Assembly: GCA_018136815.1 (NCBI GenBank)
Contig: CM030931.1
Coordinates: 6,082,148 to 6,146,147, forward strand
DNA length: 64,000 nucleotides
Direction: 5' to 3'
Origin: Isochrysis galbana
Taxonomy: Eukaryota > Haptophyta > Isochrysidales > Isochrysidaceae
In this document: positions 38,989 through 49,261 of the stretch, in pieces
Layout: each line of letters begins with the position of its first letter
How positions within the stretch are numbered: the stretch's first letter is position 1
Notes under the pieces: generated by a model
What the model saw: the letters and a program-made list of their open reading frames with translations, nothing else
Told to the model about the DNA's origin: nothing
Databases searched by the model: none
Translations under genes and position numbers: made by a program

Positions 38989-40272
38989 TCAGTGAGCCTC
39001 ACATGCCCACATCGTGATGGCAAGCAATGTAAGCTCATGTTCAAGCGAGAGGGTGTGCGGGAGATGGACCAAGTCGGCGGATGCTAAATCAGTTGCGGGA
39101 GTGGCAAGTGTGATTTCGGGACGTTCTCTTTCTCCAGTCGATGAAGTTGCTATAGAATGTTGATGGTCACGTTCCTCATAGACGCGCTTGTGATCATTGG
39201 AAGCGCGATGAGAGGAGTCCAGCTTCTCAGTCCTCTCGTCGATGGCAGGACACATGGAGGGCAACGGCTTTTTCTGATAGATATCATTCCCTTGCGTAGG
39301 TGATGAGGACAAGCACCTTTCTTGTTGAATTGCATCTGCAGCTGCTGCGGCCGAACGCTCGGCCTCATCCGAGTCACTACTTAGCTCTTGCTGTCCAGCA
39401 GCCTGGTAGCCACTAGGTGAGAATATGCTGATCATATCTTCTGGATTTGAGCCACTATACGAACAACAAGAGGTCACGTCATGTGAGGAGGGATTATTTT
39501 CTCGTGGAGAGAAGGATTGGTTGCTAAGATTGGTCGTATGATCGGCGGTGCCTCCATACTCTTGGCACGTTACTTTTTGATTAGATGAATGCATGCCCAT
39601 GAGCTTCGTCGGTTCGTCGGCTGGTTGAGCTGAATCCAGCCATCTGGCCTCATCAGTTTCAACATCAAGGCTTTCGTCTTCATCGGAATTTGAGAATGTC
39701 CTGACATTGCAGTCAGCAAGCTTTAGCCGAGAAATTGCCCACGATGGCAGCGTCGCCTTGGATCTAGAGCCATCTTGAGCGGCCTCCGTTGGACGTACTC
39801 TCACAGGTGACTCATCGACAAGGGTGGTCCCAAGTGATGCTTCTTCATGTTCTTGGGTTAGCGTAGCAGGCCTGATCTCCAACAAATTAGCTGATTGTTC
39901 TACAGCTGCTAGTGCCGCTGCTTGTTCAGCACCAGGCAACACCTGCTCGTTTTGAGCCTTCGGACTTAATGTAGCTGAATCTGCAAACGAATACGAGTCT
40001 ATCAGAGACATTCCTGCATCGAGCATGGTGCCTGACTCCGTAGAAGCTCCCACACAGGGGGAGAAGGCTCCCGACTCACCCATAGATGCCTCGTCCAAGT
40101 CAGAGAGCATTGACCAATCGAATGCGCCCTTGTCCACGCAGGGGCAGGAGGCCGTTGAGGCTCGCTGGCTAGCCCCACCCTTCTGGGAAGCACTGAAATG
40201 GCTGTGGCGACTTTCCGTGCCATCGACGCTGTCACCTTGACAAGTCGCTCTGGCCAATCTTGCGTCAGCCAT
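38989..40272 (-). CDS. Ser-rich acidic protein, unknown
   Basis: I do not recognise this gene. 427 residues from the first ATG, single exon. Almost entirely Ser/Asp/Glu/Ala-rich and probably disordered, with short repeated-looking acidic clusters (SNSDEDESLDVETDEARWLD, SSDSDEAERSAAAAADAIQQ) and an ordered-looking last 30 residues (LVHLPHTLSLEHELTLLAIT MWACEAH). No signal peptide or membrane helix. Frame length, many serine codons and lack of retroelement motifs favour a host gene, perhaps a phosphorylated scaffold. Confidence 0.55.
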   Translation of the reverse strand: MADARLARATCQGDSVDGTESRHSHFSASQKGGASQRASTASCPCVDKGAFDWSMLSDLDEASMGESGAFSPCVGASTESGTMLDAGMSLIDSYSFADSATLSPKAQNEQVLPGAEQAAALAAVEQSANLLEIRPATLTQEHEEASLGTTLVDESPVRVRPTEAAQDGSRSKATLPSWAISRLKLADCNVRTFSNSDEDESLDVETDEARWLDSAQPADEPTKLMGMHSSNQKVTCQEYGGTADHTTNLSNQSFSPRENNPSSHDVTSCCSYSGSNPEDMISIFSPSGYQAAGQQELSSDSDEAERSAAAAADAIQQERCLSSSPTQGNDIYQKKPLPSMCPAIDERTEKLDSSHRASNDHKRVYEERDHQHSIATSSTGERERPEITLATPATDLASADLVHLPHTLSLEHELTLLAITMWACEAH

Positions 40273-40504
40273 CAATCTGGTTGCTGCAAAGCGGCTGCCG
40301 GAGAGAAAGGGTACTATGATGAGTCAGGGCCTGTCTGTACGAACCACAACACCGCAGCACTAGATGCGAAAGACGGGTTGTGGACGGGCAGCTGCCAGTG
40401 CACCTCGGCTCGCAGCAGGAAATCGAACAACTGCTGAGAGAAGGCTTCACCACTTTGTATTCAGAGCTATTCACTATGTGTCCATCCTCCATCATGAGCA
40501 TATG

Positions 40505-40548
40505 TGTCAGAGTTTTCTTGTTGTCCTAGTTTAATCCTAGTGCTGAGT
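40505..40548 (+). mobile_element. Copia LTR 5' tip
   Basis: TGTCAGAGTTTTCTTGTTGTCCTAGTTTAATCC followed by TAGTGCTGAG is identical but for one base to the start of the LTR at 22442. The rest of the LTR is absent, so this is a truncated solo fragment. Confidence 0.6.
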
Positions 40549-41264
40549 GTGTGGTGTTTTCCACTGTTGAGCTGTTGAGCGATTGTTGGTGGCCTGCAGA
40601 CCCCCTGAGTACCCCAAGCCCCGAGTCTTCCGAGTAACCCTTTCGAGTCTACGAGTCCCTACGAGTCCCGAACCGGCAGTATCTGCTCGCCGCGCCCTCC
40701 CTCGCGCTCTCCATCACTCCGATTCGCGTTCCGTGCACTTCTCCCGTCCATATCAAATGCCCGTCCTTGGCCTCCCCCGTTCCCCCGATGAGCCCTTTCC
40801 GGGCTCCCCGGATGAACCATGCGCCGCGCTAGCCGCAGGTGCGCCTTCGCGATTCGTTCCCAAAGTGGAAACGAGCATCGCTCTGACAGCCTTTTGCTAT
40901 CTAGATCGATAACGATAGTGGCCGACTACCATCTAGCATCTAGTTAGATAACGATAGTTGATTTTGCTCCTCGATAGCTCGATAGCTCGATATCTGGGTA
41001 ACTTGTTCCACGCCTTAATAATAGCCCGGTGGGCAAATTGCGCTCCCCGGGGGGCACCAAAGACCAAAGCCAGGAGGGAAGGGCCGCGGCTCGCCGCGGT
41101 CGCTCGCTCCGGCGAGAGTGATTAGCCCTCTGGGCCATCTACAAACAACAGTCTACTATAAATGAAACTGAACCAGAGAGCTTGCCTTCTTCCCGGTCTG
41201 GCACTTTACTCCTTGCTCTGCCTCTCGCGCTTTTGCGTGGGCTTGTTGGGCAAGGGTGAGCGTC
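40549..41264. other. Upstream region of the vWA gene; inverted 32-mer
   Basis: No gene is seen. Bases 41068-41099 (AGCCAGGAGGGAAGGGCCGC GGCTCGCCGCGG) have an exact inverted copy at 46877-46908. GATAGCTCGATAGCTCGATA repeats near 40975. Confidence 0.45.
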
Positions 41265-42365
41265 ATGGACTCGTCCCACATCCCCTCCGCGCCGGTCGCC
41301 TTGGGTTATCCGGTGATGGAAGCAGCGATGAGTGATACCACATCAGTGTCGCACGAAGAGGAGAAGGCGATTTCTGAAGCCCGGGAGTCCTATCTTGCTG
41401 GCCTTGACATGCCTCCTGGGTTGAGGGCGCAGTATGAGAAATCTGCGGGAGATTTTGATCTGCGCATCTGGGTGATCGATAACTCTGGCTCTATGCAGAC
41501 CGGTGATGGCAATCGCATCGTCCGCAAAGCAGACGGCGGCTTCGCCAGTTGCAGATCGTCGCGTTGGGAGGAGCTCGGCGATAGCCTCGAATATCATGCA
41601 GCTCTTGCTACGTATCTCAGGGCGCCAACTCAGTTTTGTGTACTCAACAGTCCAGGCGGTGGAATCCCACAAGCGATGTGGTGCGGGACTGGAGCGATTA
41701 AGGACGAGCTGGACATGATCCGTCGTCTGCGCGAAAGTTCCCCAACGGGTCGAACTCCGCTGTGTGCTGCGATTCGCAGTGCTACACACACAATTCAACA
41801 AAGAGCGGCCGCTCTCCGCACCAACGGAAAGCGGTGTGTTCTTGTCATCGCGTCAGATGGAGCGGCAACCGATGGTGATGTCTCCATTGCATTGAAGGCG
41901 TTGCAAGATCTTCCTGTCTGGGTGGTCGTGCGACTTTGTACCGACGATGAAGATGTGGTTTCTTACTGGAATTCCATCGATGAGCAGCTCGAGCTTGACC
42001 TAGACGTCCTTGACGATCTTGCGGGAGAAGCTCGTGAAGTTAGGGAACACGCTCCCTGGTTGACATATTCCCAGCCACTCCATCGGCTGCGTGAGTGGGG
42101 ATGCCCAGACAAAATTTTTGATCTGCTGGACGAGAGGAAGCTCACCATGACTGAGATGCGTCGCATGATCACCTTAGTCGTGGGTAGTTCTGCTACCAAT
42201 CTTCCTGATCCCCAGCTTGACTGGACAATGTTCGAATCTAATCTCGCTGCTATAATTAAGGCGTTACCTCACACATTTGACGTTCACTCTGGTCGACTTC
42301 GTTCATGGATTGATGTCGCCAAGTTGCGCCGTCAGTATCGGGGCGATGGATGCAACATTCAATAG
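41265..42365 (+). CDS. von Willebrand factor A domain protein
   Basis: 366 residues from the first ATG, single exon. Residues about 63-230 form a vWA (Rossmann) domain with a full MIDAS metal site: DNSGSM (DxSxS, about 72-77), the Thr in SPTGRTPLC (about 163) and Asp in VLVIASDGAATDGD (about 195). The rest (DDEDVVSYWNSIDEQLELDL, DVLDDLAGEAREVREHAPWL) resembles other stand-alone algal and oomycete vWA proteins in which the vWA is followed by a helical tail. No signal peptide or membrane helix, so cytosolic and likely a metal-dependent protein-binding module. Confidence 0.88.
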   Translation: MDSSHIPSAPVALGYPVMEAAMSDTTSVSHEEEKAISEARESYLAGLDMPPGLRAQYEKSAGDFDLRIWVIDNSGSMQTGDGNRIVRKADGGFASCRSSRWEELGDSLEYHAALATYLRAPTQFCVLNSPGGGIPQAMWCGTGAIKDELDMIRRLRESSPTGRTPLCAAIRSATHTIQQRAAALRTNGKRCVLVIASDGAATDGDVSIALKALQDLPVWVVVRLCTDDEDVVSYWNSIDEQLELDLDVLDDLAGEAREVREHAPWLTYSQPLHRLREWGCPDKIFDLLDERKLTMTEMRRMITLVVGSSATNLPDPQLDWTMFESNLAAIIKALPHTFDVHSGRLRSWIDVAKLRRQYRGDGCNIQ

Positions 42366-42439
42366 CCACAATAGATAATAGTAGATGGTGCTATGATAGT
42401 GCGTGTGTGTTGTGTATGTAGCCCCGGGGGTATCGGTAT

Positions 42440-42572
42440 AGCGAGTAGAGAAAACTTCTCAATATTCTCGCCGCGCGCGCGACCCTGCATAACTAGTAAG
42501 CAGCCGCGCCCGCATCCCTTATCACTCCCTCACACTTGCCTTGCGGCTCGTCCCCTCGTGCTCTACCTAGGG
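42440..42572 (-). mobile_element. LINE 3' UTR fragment, inverted
   Basis: AAAACTTCTCAATATTCTCGCC, CCTTGCGGCTCGTCCCCTCG TGCTCTACCTAGG: reverse complement of the LINE terminal sequence. It touches the left end of a plus-strand LINE tail, making an inverted pair. Confidence 0.6.
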
Positions 42573-43576
42573 GAAAATAGACTGAACATCACGAAAGACG
42601 AGTGGAAACATATAGCTCGACTATACACAATGCCGCTGCTAAAACACACGGATAAGCACCTACACTTCAAGCATATTACTCACCGAAGGATCGGCACTAG
42701 AAACAGATTCCCAGATAGCCTGACAAATAAATGCAGACTATGCCACGACCACCAAGAAAGATCGTGTCATCTAGCGTGGTGCCCCGCGACGAAAACGATA
42801 TTCGAAACCATAGACGCCCTTGCAAAGCATACGCCTCCTCCTAAGAGATCGCGTGCACAGTTAGCGAAAGACAGACTCTTCGCATACCCCGGTACGACCA
42901 CCCCCGACAGCCTAAAAGCGCTCTATATAATTGCATGGAAATACATTATAAAAGACTTCTATAGAGTAGACTACGAGGCGCACAATTTCCACTACATACC
43001 AGTCCTTGAATCCACGCTAACGAGGTTTGCCACCCTAGTTCGAGGCAGTACCTTGCCGGATCCCCACAACTCCATGCGAACACATAAGGCCGCTCAGGGA
43101 AGAAAACCAAAGATCAAAAAAACGACGGAACTCAGCACCCCCATATTTATCGAAGACAAGAAAGGCAGGCTACAACTCAGCAAGGAATTCGGCCTCGTAG
43201 CGAAAGCTCTCGGTTTAGCCGAGAGACTCGCATGATGCGACGCGTCACCCCGCTCTGACCGATATTTCGGATGGGCGGCCGATCATAACTACGGACACAC
43301 TGAGTGAACGCCCGTGCGCATTAGTACGACGATACTCTGAATACCTTTTGTATAGACTGGTCACTCAACAGAACAGGAGGAAGGAGAGAACTTACTGTTG
43401 GGAACAGGTGCACCCCGCTTAGCTCGAACCCCCCGCACGACCCGGGCCCCTAAGTAGAGCACGAGGGGAGTTGCCGCAAGGCAGGAAGTGAGGGAGTGGG
43501 AAGAGAAAGGGCGTGGCTTCGTGAGCGTCTTCCAGTGCCACGAGTGAGGCGAGAATATTAAAAGGTTTTTTTTTCC
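42573..43576 (+). mobile_element. LINE 3' portion: ORF2 C-terminus and 3' UTR
   Basis: The best-preserved copy. ORF2 is open from about 42573 to the stop at 43235: LYTMPLLKHTDKHLHFKHIT HRRIG, the zinc-binding NKCRLCHDHQERSCHLAWC (C-x2-C ... H ... C), LYIIAWKYIIKDFYRVDYE, TELSTPIFIEDKKGRLQLSK, LVAKALGLAERLA. The 3' UTR (43236-43576) contains GCACGACCCGGGCCCCTAAG, GAGCACGAGGGGAGTTGCCG and ends GAGGCGAGAATATTAAAAGG plus T run. The reverse transcriptase and endonuclease are absent (5' truncation). Confidence 0.85.
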
Positions 43577-43802
43577 TACAAAAGGCCCGTGGCATGATAC
43601 CACTATGTCCACACAAATGCTGGAGAGCCTACTTAATGGAAGAAGTATCTTGGATCTTCGGCAGAAGATCTCGTGTGTTTGACAAGGAAATCGAGGCACG
43701 CGCACTACATGTAATCGCTCCGAGAGAAACGACGGGCACCCTCGGGTGGCCACAGATTGCTAGGCACTCAATATCATACTAGTACATGCATTGCGTCGTC
43801 AC

Positions 43803-46310
43803 TCAATGAATAGAGAATTTTGCGAGCTCGCGTAGTGATCGTTCAAGCTCTTCTTCTCGAGCGCTCCGCTTCAAGTTCATGTCGGCTGCACTTGGTGTTG
43901 CCACGCCATCTCCATCGTTTTCAATGGCGGAAACCGCGTGACGTGCATTGGACTGGGCGGAGTGGGCATCCAATTGGCTAGACTTGGTGACACCATGTGC
44001 CTGCAACAATGCTGCCCCTCTAGCGGTATCGATGCGATCATGAGATTTTCTTGAAAGTGCAGTTCCGGAGCGCGATGGTTGTGAGGCACCATTACGCGCG
44101 CCCGAATCTGCCACAGAGAAGCCCGAGAGCGCGCGCAGCTGTCTCTCGAGGTCGCGCTCGCGCTCGGAGCGCCGTACGAGAGCTGACCCACACGAACTCA
44201 CATAGCAACTCGTGTAGCCGTGGTCCGCACTAGCCCCGCTAGTATCTTCGCGGCCCGAAGTGTATGCGTGTCGTGAAGAACCCAAATCGTCATCAACGAA
44301 GGTCGACCCTTGTGGCTCAGCGAGGCCCCCCGTTCCCAAGCCGGAGGTAGCATTCACTTGTAACTCACGGACCCATCGATCAAGCTCGGGATCGAGCGAT
44401 CTAACACGTGCGTTGTCCAAAGTTGTTCCTGCGCCAACGCTCGCCGTGGCACTCGCGGGCCGACGCCGAGGCGGCGTTCGCCCTCTCGATAGTGCAGGTC
44501 TCAATGAAGTTTTTTTTTCATATTCTGCAGGGGCACGTGCCACCGCCCGCAGGGACGCGGACGCCATTTGGGTGTTGTGTGCTGAGAATCCGGCAAGCAA
44601 CTGGTCAAGGTGACGAGAAGCCTCGCGTTCACGTTGCCGTGTCGTCTTGGCCGCAATCGATGCATTGATCCCTCCACCATTTGTGGACGCCACCGATAAA
44701 GCCGGAGCGCAGGGTCCGCGGAGATGAGTTTGAGACGCATGCGTGCTCTCAACACAAGCGTCCGCGAATGCCTCTGGAGCACGGAAGCAAGGCGAGTCAT
44801 TGCAAGTTGGCGTCCGCACTCTCATGTCGGCAGCCCCCGCCTCGAGCGAGACCGAAACGACACGTGGACCTGAGGGGGTAGCTGATAGTGCTGAGTTGAT
44901 CACCCCGCAAGAAGAAGCGGTCCGCTCATTCCCATGTTGAGGTGCAGCATCATACAATGATGCCGACGCTGACCAGCTCCTGGGGAACACGTCCATTGGT
45001 GTGTTGCTGCTAGGTGAAAAGGTGGCAGGTTCACCATCCTCACCACGCTCTGCAAGTCGCGTCTGAGCATGAGAGAGCTCATGGGTGAGAAACTGGACCT
45101 GCTGCTTCAGCTCGTGCACCTCGGCTTTGAGGCGTGCAATAAGCTGCTGCTGCGGGTCCAATTTAACGACAGGGCGGTTGCGAATCGCTCCGGCAGAGCA
45201 AGCGTAGTGTAGGGTTCGCATGGATTCCTCAAGGTAGGCCGTCAGAGGTGAGCAGCATGCAATCATGAGGGTATGCGCGTTACCACCCAGCGAATCACAG
45301 AGCAACTTGGTGAGGCATGACTCGCGATATGGCACATGATTCCCGGCAGACCGAGCCGAGTGGGATAAAGTCTTGATGACTTGTCCCAGTGCAAAGAGCG
45401 ACTTGTTGATCTGACCCGCCTCTTTCAGCCCGCCCCCGGTCGATTGGGACATCCGAACATTCTCAGACCCGGCGAGGTCTAATAGCGATAAACGGCCATA
45501 GCGAGCGGGTGTATCTGCACCCTCCTCTGTAACGTCCAAATAAATTGAGAAGACGGCATGCGAGCGTGATGAGTGCTGATTGAGCTGGTGGTGGCGCGAA
45601 GCGCGCCTTTCGAGTCCTTTGTTGATGACGTACTCTAGATCTCCGAGCCCGCGGCATTGAACGACGGCCAGATCCTCCACATAGAAACCAGACGCTGAGG
45701 AGCCACGCACTGCCAGTGCCGCTCCTGCACGCGGCTCAATCAAATCGTGAACCTGCTCGTTGTAGATCTCGAGGAACGTGGATCGGACAGTGTACTTGAC
45801 GCCATACTTCCTCTCCCTCTCGCCAATCTCACTGTATAGGGCAGTGGCGGCACGCTGCATCAGCCCCACCTGGTCATCAGCGTTGCCCAGTAGTTGTCTT
45901 GGGGGGTCCCGACCTGCCAACGACTCAGCTGCTTTGCCTGACATAGTGAAGGTCTTCCCTGAGCCGGTCTGACCGAACGCGAAGACCGTCGAGGTGTACC
46001 CGTCCAGTGCAGCACCCAGTAGTTCAATGATACCACAGCGTTCAAAGAACTCTCGCTGGGTCGTCTGGCGGTCGTGGACAGAGGTGAAACGCATCAGCCG
46101 CGGCGGCCTGCCTTCACCTTGGTCGAGGGTCAGCGTCGACTCCTCCTGCGACACCTGAATACACTCATCCCCATTGCGCATCCCCTCCATTGGCGGCCGC
46201 ACGCGCACTGTAACGCGCACAGCCGAGGAGGGTGCGCTACTCACACGAATCGAGGAGCCGACCGAGCTGCGCGACTCGTCGCCAAGAGGCGTCGAGCGCC
46301 CCGAGCGCAT
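43803..46310 (-). CDS. Kinesin, N-terminal motor
   Basis: 835 residues from the first ATG (the frame is open a little further upstream without ATG). The motor domain spans about residues 30-390: nucleotide loop GQTGSGKT (113-120), switch I NQHSSRSHAVF, switch II LLDLAGSE, and HVPYRESCLTKLLCDSLGGN AHTLMIACCSP. A neck (RPVVKLDPQQQLIARLKAEV HELKQQVQFL) forms a short coiled coil. The remaining 430 residues are Ser/Arg-rich with a repeated short motif (RSEREREL-ERQLRAL and AREEELERSLRELAKF), likely a tail helix at each site. Motor features are nearest to KIF12/kinesin-12-like proteins, but I would not fix the class. It transports along microtubules or helps spindle or phragmoplast work; this is family knowledge. 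Confidence 0.93.
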   Translation of the reverse strand: MRSGRSTPLGDESRSSVGSSIRVSSAPSSAVRVTVRVRPPMEGMRNGDECIQVSQEESTLTLDQGEGRPPRLMRFTSVHDRQTTQREFFERCGIIELLGAALDGYTSTVFAFGQTGSGKTFTMSGKAAESLAGRDPPRQLLGNADDQVGLMQRAATALYSEIGERERKYGVKYTVRSTFLEIYNEQVHDLIEPRAGAALAVRGSSASGFYVEDLAVVQCRGLGDLEYVINKGLERRASRHHQLNQHSSRSHAVFSIYLDVTEEGADTPARYGRLSLLDLAGSENVRMSQSTGGGLKEAGQINKSLFALGQVIKTLSHSARSAGNHVPYRESCLTKLLCDSLGGNAHTLMIACCSPLTAYLEESMRTLHYACSAGAIRNRPVVKLDPQQQLIARLKAEVHELKQQVQFLTHELSHAQTRLAERGEDGEPATFSPSSNTPMDVFPRSWSASASLYDAAPQHGNERTASSCGVINSALSATPSGPRVVSVSLEAGAADMRVRTPTCNDSPCFRAPEAFADACVESTHASQTHLRGPCAPALSVASTNGGGINASIAAKTTRQREREASRHLDQLLAGFSAHNTQMASASLRAVARAPAEYEKKTSLRPALSRGRTPPRRRPASATASVGAGTTLDNARVRSLDPELDRWVRELQVNATSGLGTGGLAEPQGSTFVDDDLGSSRHAYTSGREDTSGASADHGYTSCYVSSCGSALVRRSERERDLERQLRALSGFSVADSGARNGASQPSRSGTALSRKSHDRIDTARGAALLQAHGVTKSSQLDAHSAQSNARHAVSAIENDGDGVATPSAADMNLKRSAREEELERSLRELAKFSIH

Positions 46311-47194
46311 CGTGTCACCGCCGGGTGCGCGGGCGGCAAGAGCCGACGACCCGTCCTTCAAGCAGCGCGATGCGCCCGAGCCCGCGCCCCTACTACACGG
46401 TGTGCCGAGCCGGACAGGTGCTGCCTGCCTGCCTGTGCCTGTCTGAACGAGTTTTGTAGTAGAGTAGAGTGCACCTAGATGGGAGATACGTATTTAACAT
46501 ATTTGCAAATACAGAAAGGGCGGCCAAACACTATTTTAAGTCATATATATAATAATAATTAATGTTATATCCTAGCCAACCCCACTAGCTAATTGGACAC
46601 AACTTTTCCGTCCCGGAATCCCGCCATGCCTGACGAGCCAGGTGTCCGAGTGATACCGGGGGGTGGGGGCATTGGCACTGCCCCCTCCCCTCGATATTTG
46701 TCCTCCCCCCAGTGCACGCACCGACCCCGCGCACCCCAGCACGTCCTCTCCTCGAGTCCACGCTGGGGGAAAACCCCTTTCGGGTAAAAGCAACGCAAGG
46801 GGGGGGGGCACTCGTGAATAGGGCCCAGGAGCGCTATAATCTATAATCTCTCCTCGCCGAAGCGAGTGGCCGCGAGCCGCGGCGAGCCGCGGCCCTTCCC
46901 TCCTGGCTCTGACGCCCCCGTCTTCTCTTACCCAAACGGGGCGAGAAGACACGTTTCTGCCGGAGGGAAGAGCTGCCGCTCCCCCCTCCCCTCCCCCTTC
47001 CCTTTTCCTCCTCTCTTCCCTGCGGCGGGGGCCCATGAGGTGTCGTTCCGTCAATTGTGGGACATGAGTCGAATTGAGCGATCGAATGTCCACAGTTGTA
47101 TACAGAGCGTTATTTTAAAATTAAATGTAGACTAGCGTAACATTCCCTGCTTTCCCGCGACGCGTGTCCCCCGGAGGGCGCCGTGTCGGCGCTT
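46311..47194. other. Intergenic, GC-rich; inverted 32-mer at 46877-46908
   Basis: Contains the kinesin promoter by position. The exact inverted copy of 41068-41099 lies at 46877-46908. AT-rich around 46500-46560, otherwise GC-rich with G runs near 46797. No gene is supported. Confidence 0.4.
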
Positions 47195-47285
47195 TTCGAT
47201 TGTGATTACTTGTAATTATGGTGGGCACGGCGCGATGTGCATCGGCCCCCCCTGCGGGGGCGCCGTGCGTGCGCATGCCAACTTT
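47195..47285 (+). repeat. Repeat D fragment
   Basis: GTGATTACTTGTAATTATGG TGGGCACGGCGCGATGTGCA TCGGCCCCCCCTGCGGGGGC GCCGTGCGTGCGCATGCCAA carries the central palindrome and the GCGATGTGCATCGG block of repeat D. Confidence 0.5.
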
Positions 47286-47660
47286 TCCGCCCCAGCCTTC
47301 AAGTTCTGCGAACACATGGAGGAGGGCATGAGCGGCGCCATCCTGGCGATGCTGCTCGTCACAGCCTCTGGCATGGGCCGTGGATGTGGAGACTTTCGCG
47401 TGGATCTGGCCAAGGAACGCTACCCGTCGATGTGGGCACTCATCAAGCCATACATGGGCCGTTGGTGCAAGGCAACCCTCATGCTCGTCGGCGACTACTC
47501 TGACGAGTACGACAAGATCCCCAAGACCAGCTACATTGGAGAGCAGGCCGCCGTCGCGTACCTCTGCATGGAATACATCACGGCGGTCGCGTACGCTGAA
47601 GCGGATCCCATGGTGCAAGTGCGCCGAGCTGTCGAGTCGAGCGGAGCCGGAGGGCTCTGA
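47286..47660 (+). pseudogene. Coding-like fragment, unknown
   Basis: Immediately right of repeat D the plus frame reads FKFCEHMEEGMSGAILAMLL, GCGDFRVDLAKERYPSMWAL, MGRWCKATLMLVGDYSDEYD, YIGEQAAVAYLCMEYITAVA with third positions that look coding. It has no clear start and ends at a stop at 47658. I do not recognise it. It may be an exon or a truncated pseudogene fused to the repeat. Confidence 0.35.
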
Positions 47661-49261
47661 GCCACTCCGTCGCGAGCAGCACCGGCGGCTAGCGCGGCGC
47701 TTTGGCCCTCCTCCCCACCGGGAGTCGGGTGAATGAAATTCTGGACTGGGTCGGGCAACCCCATTTGGGTGTCTGGACGGGGAACGAACGGCGAACGAAG
47801 GGCTGTGGGGCGGCGAGGCGCTCCTAGCGGCCCTAGTGTGATGGGTTGTAAGAGATTGTTAGACCTACAAAGAACTCTTCCCTCAGGGAGGGAGCCTAAG
47901 CTGCTTGAGTGCAGCGACGCAGCGAACAACGACGGACAACGAAGCTGAGAACAACAGGATACACCGACTCACGAACACACCGGAATCATTCACCCAAACC
48001 AAGCAAATTATCAAGCAACCGCGACCCCAAATCACCGATAACTCAAACACGTCGCGAGAGACGGAGAGAGAGAGCGAGAGAGAGAGAGAGACTCCGCAGC
48101 GACGGCCGGAGCGTGTCTCCGTTGTAACTTCCCACGTAGCGGAGAGTCCGAAGGGGAGCGTCATGTCGCGCGACCACGGCGATCACTTTGGATACAGATC
48201 GCAACGAGATGTCTTCACGACAGAGGAAATCTTGCCGTTGAGCGTGAACCTTCTAGACGCTTCTAACGAACAACCCTGAGTAGCAACCAAGGGGAAGAAA
48301 CACCAAAGGGGCCAAGGCTTGCATGTAGCTTGCATCAAGGGGAAAGATTCCCTCACCTAGGAAGCGAACCTACACCGATCTCCAAGGGGAGATGGCAAAT
48401 TAAACCTCAAATCTCGAGCGGCTAGAGCAACCGACTCGCTCGCCAAAACCTTGACCGAGAAGAAAGAAGCAAGGACCTACAAGCCAAGGGTAGCGGACCT
48501 AGGGAATGTGAGAGGAAATTTCCGAACGCCAAGACGAACGCCAAACGCCGAACGCGGGGATTCAACGAAACCCTAACCAGGCCAAGCAGAACCTACGAAG
48601 AACAGGCCTGGACAACAACGAAAGTCAGCAGGTCCCAAGAAAGAACCGGAACCCAACAAGAAACAACAAGCCTTGCAAGAAGCTAAACAAGCCTTCACAA
48701 GGTAACTCGAGAGCCTGAGACAAGCGCGCAGCGAGCAACAGGCGACCTGGCTCCTTTAGGTAAAGATTACCCGAAAGGAGGAAACCTGGAATCTAGACCT
48801 GACAAACAGGCTAGAAGGAACGAAACGAGAACTCGAATTCTAGATCGCTAGGGACGAACCCTACCAACCTAGATGTACCTGAGCTTCACCGTGTGGCCGC
48901 ACGGCGAAGGACCTGGAAACAAGAGCCTGGAAATCGCATCATCTAGGATGAATGCGACACCCCCCGACTAAGATCGAGACGTCTCCCGATGTCGAGCGGT
49001 GAACCTGGAAACAGAGACCTGGAACTTGGAACCTGAGCTGACCAGAGGTCAGAATCGGAACAAGAAGCAACGAAACATAGCGAGCGAAACGTGGAGACAA
49101 GAACACCCTTTGGATCCAAAGCGAGCACGAAATCGGCGGCTTAACGCGGCGGCCTCTTTCGTACGCACTGCCCCACCCACTTCTCCCTTTTACAGGAGCT
49201 TTGCTCGGGTGTTGCGCCGGGTGTAGAGCGCAGGCAGCACGCGTTCAGCACGGCGCTAACA
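47661..49261 (+). other. Strand-asymmetric, T-poor region
   Basis: From about 47880 to 49140 the plus strand is rich in A, C and G but conspicuously poor in T, with phrases such as GAAACCCTAACCAGG, AAGCCAAGGG and ACCTGGAAACAGAGACCTGG repeated. AG-rich GAGAGAGAGAGA lies near 48067-48092. Open frames are short. It could be an unusual untranslated leader, a noncoding RNA or degenerate element DNA; no homology is visible. Confidence 0.35.

Noticed and set aside
47905-48279. Ser/Thr/Arg-rich protein of 124 residues
   Set aside because: It includes a GAGAGAGA microsatellite read as RERERE, lies in the T-poor region and has no conserved pattern.
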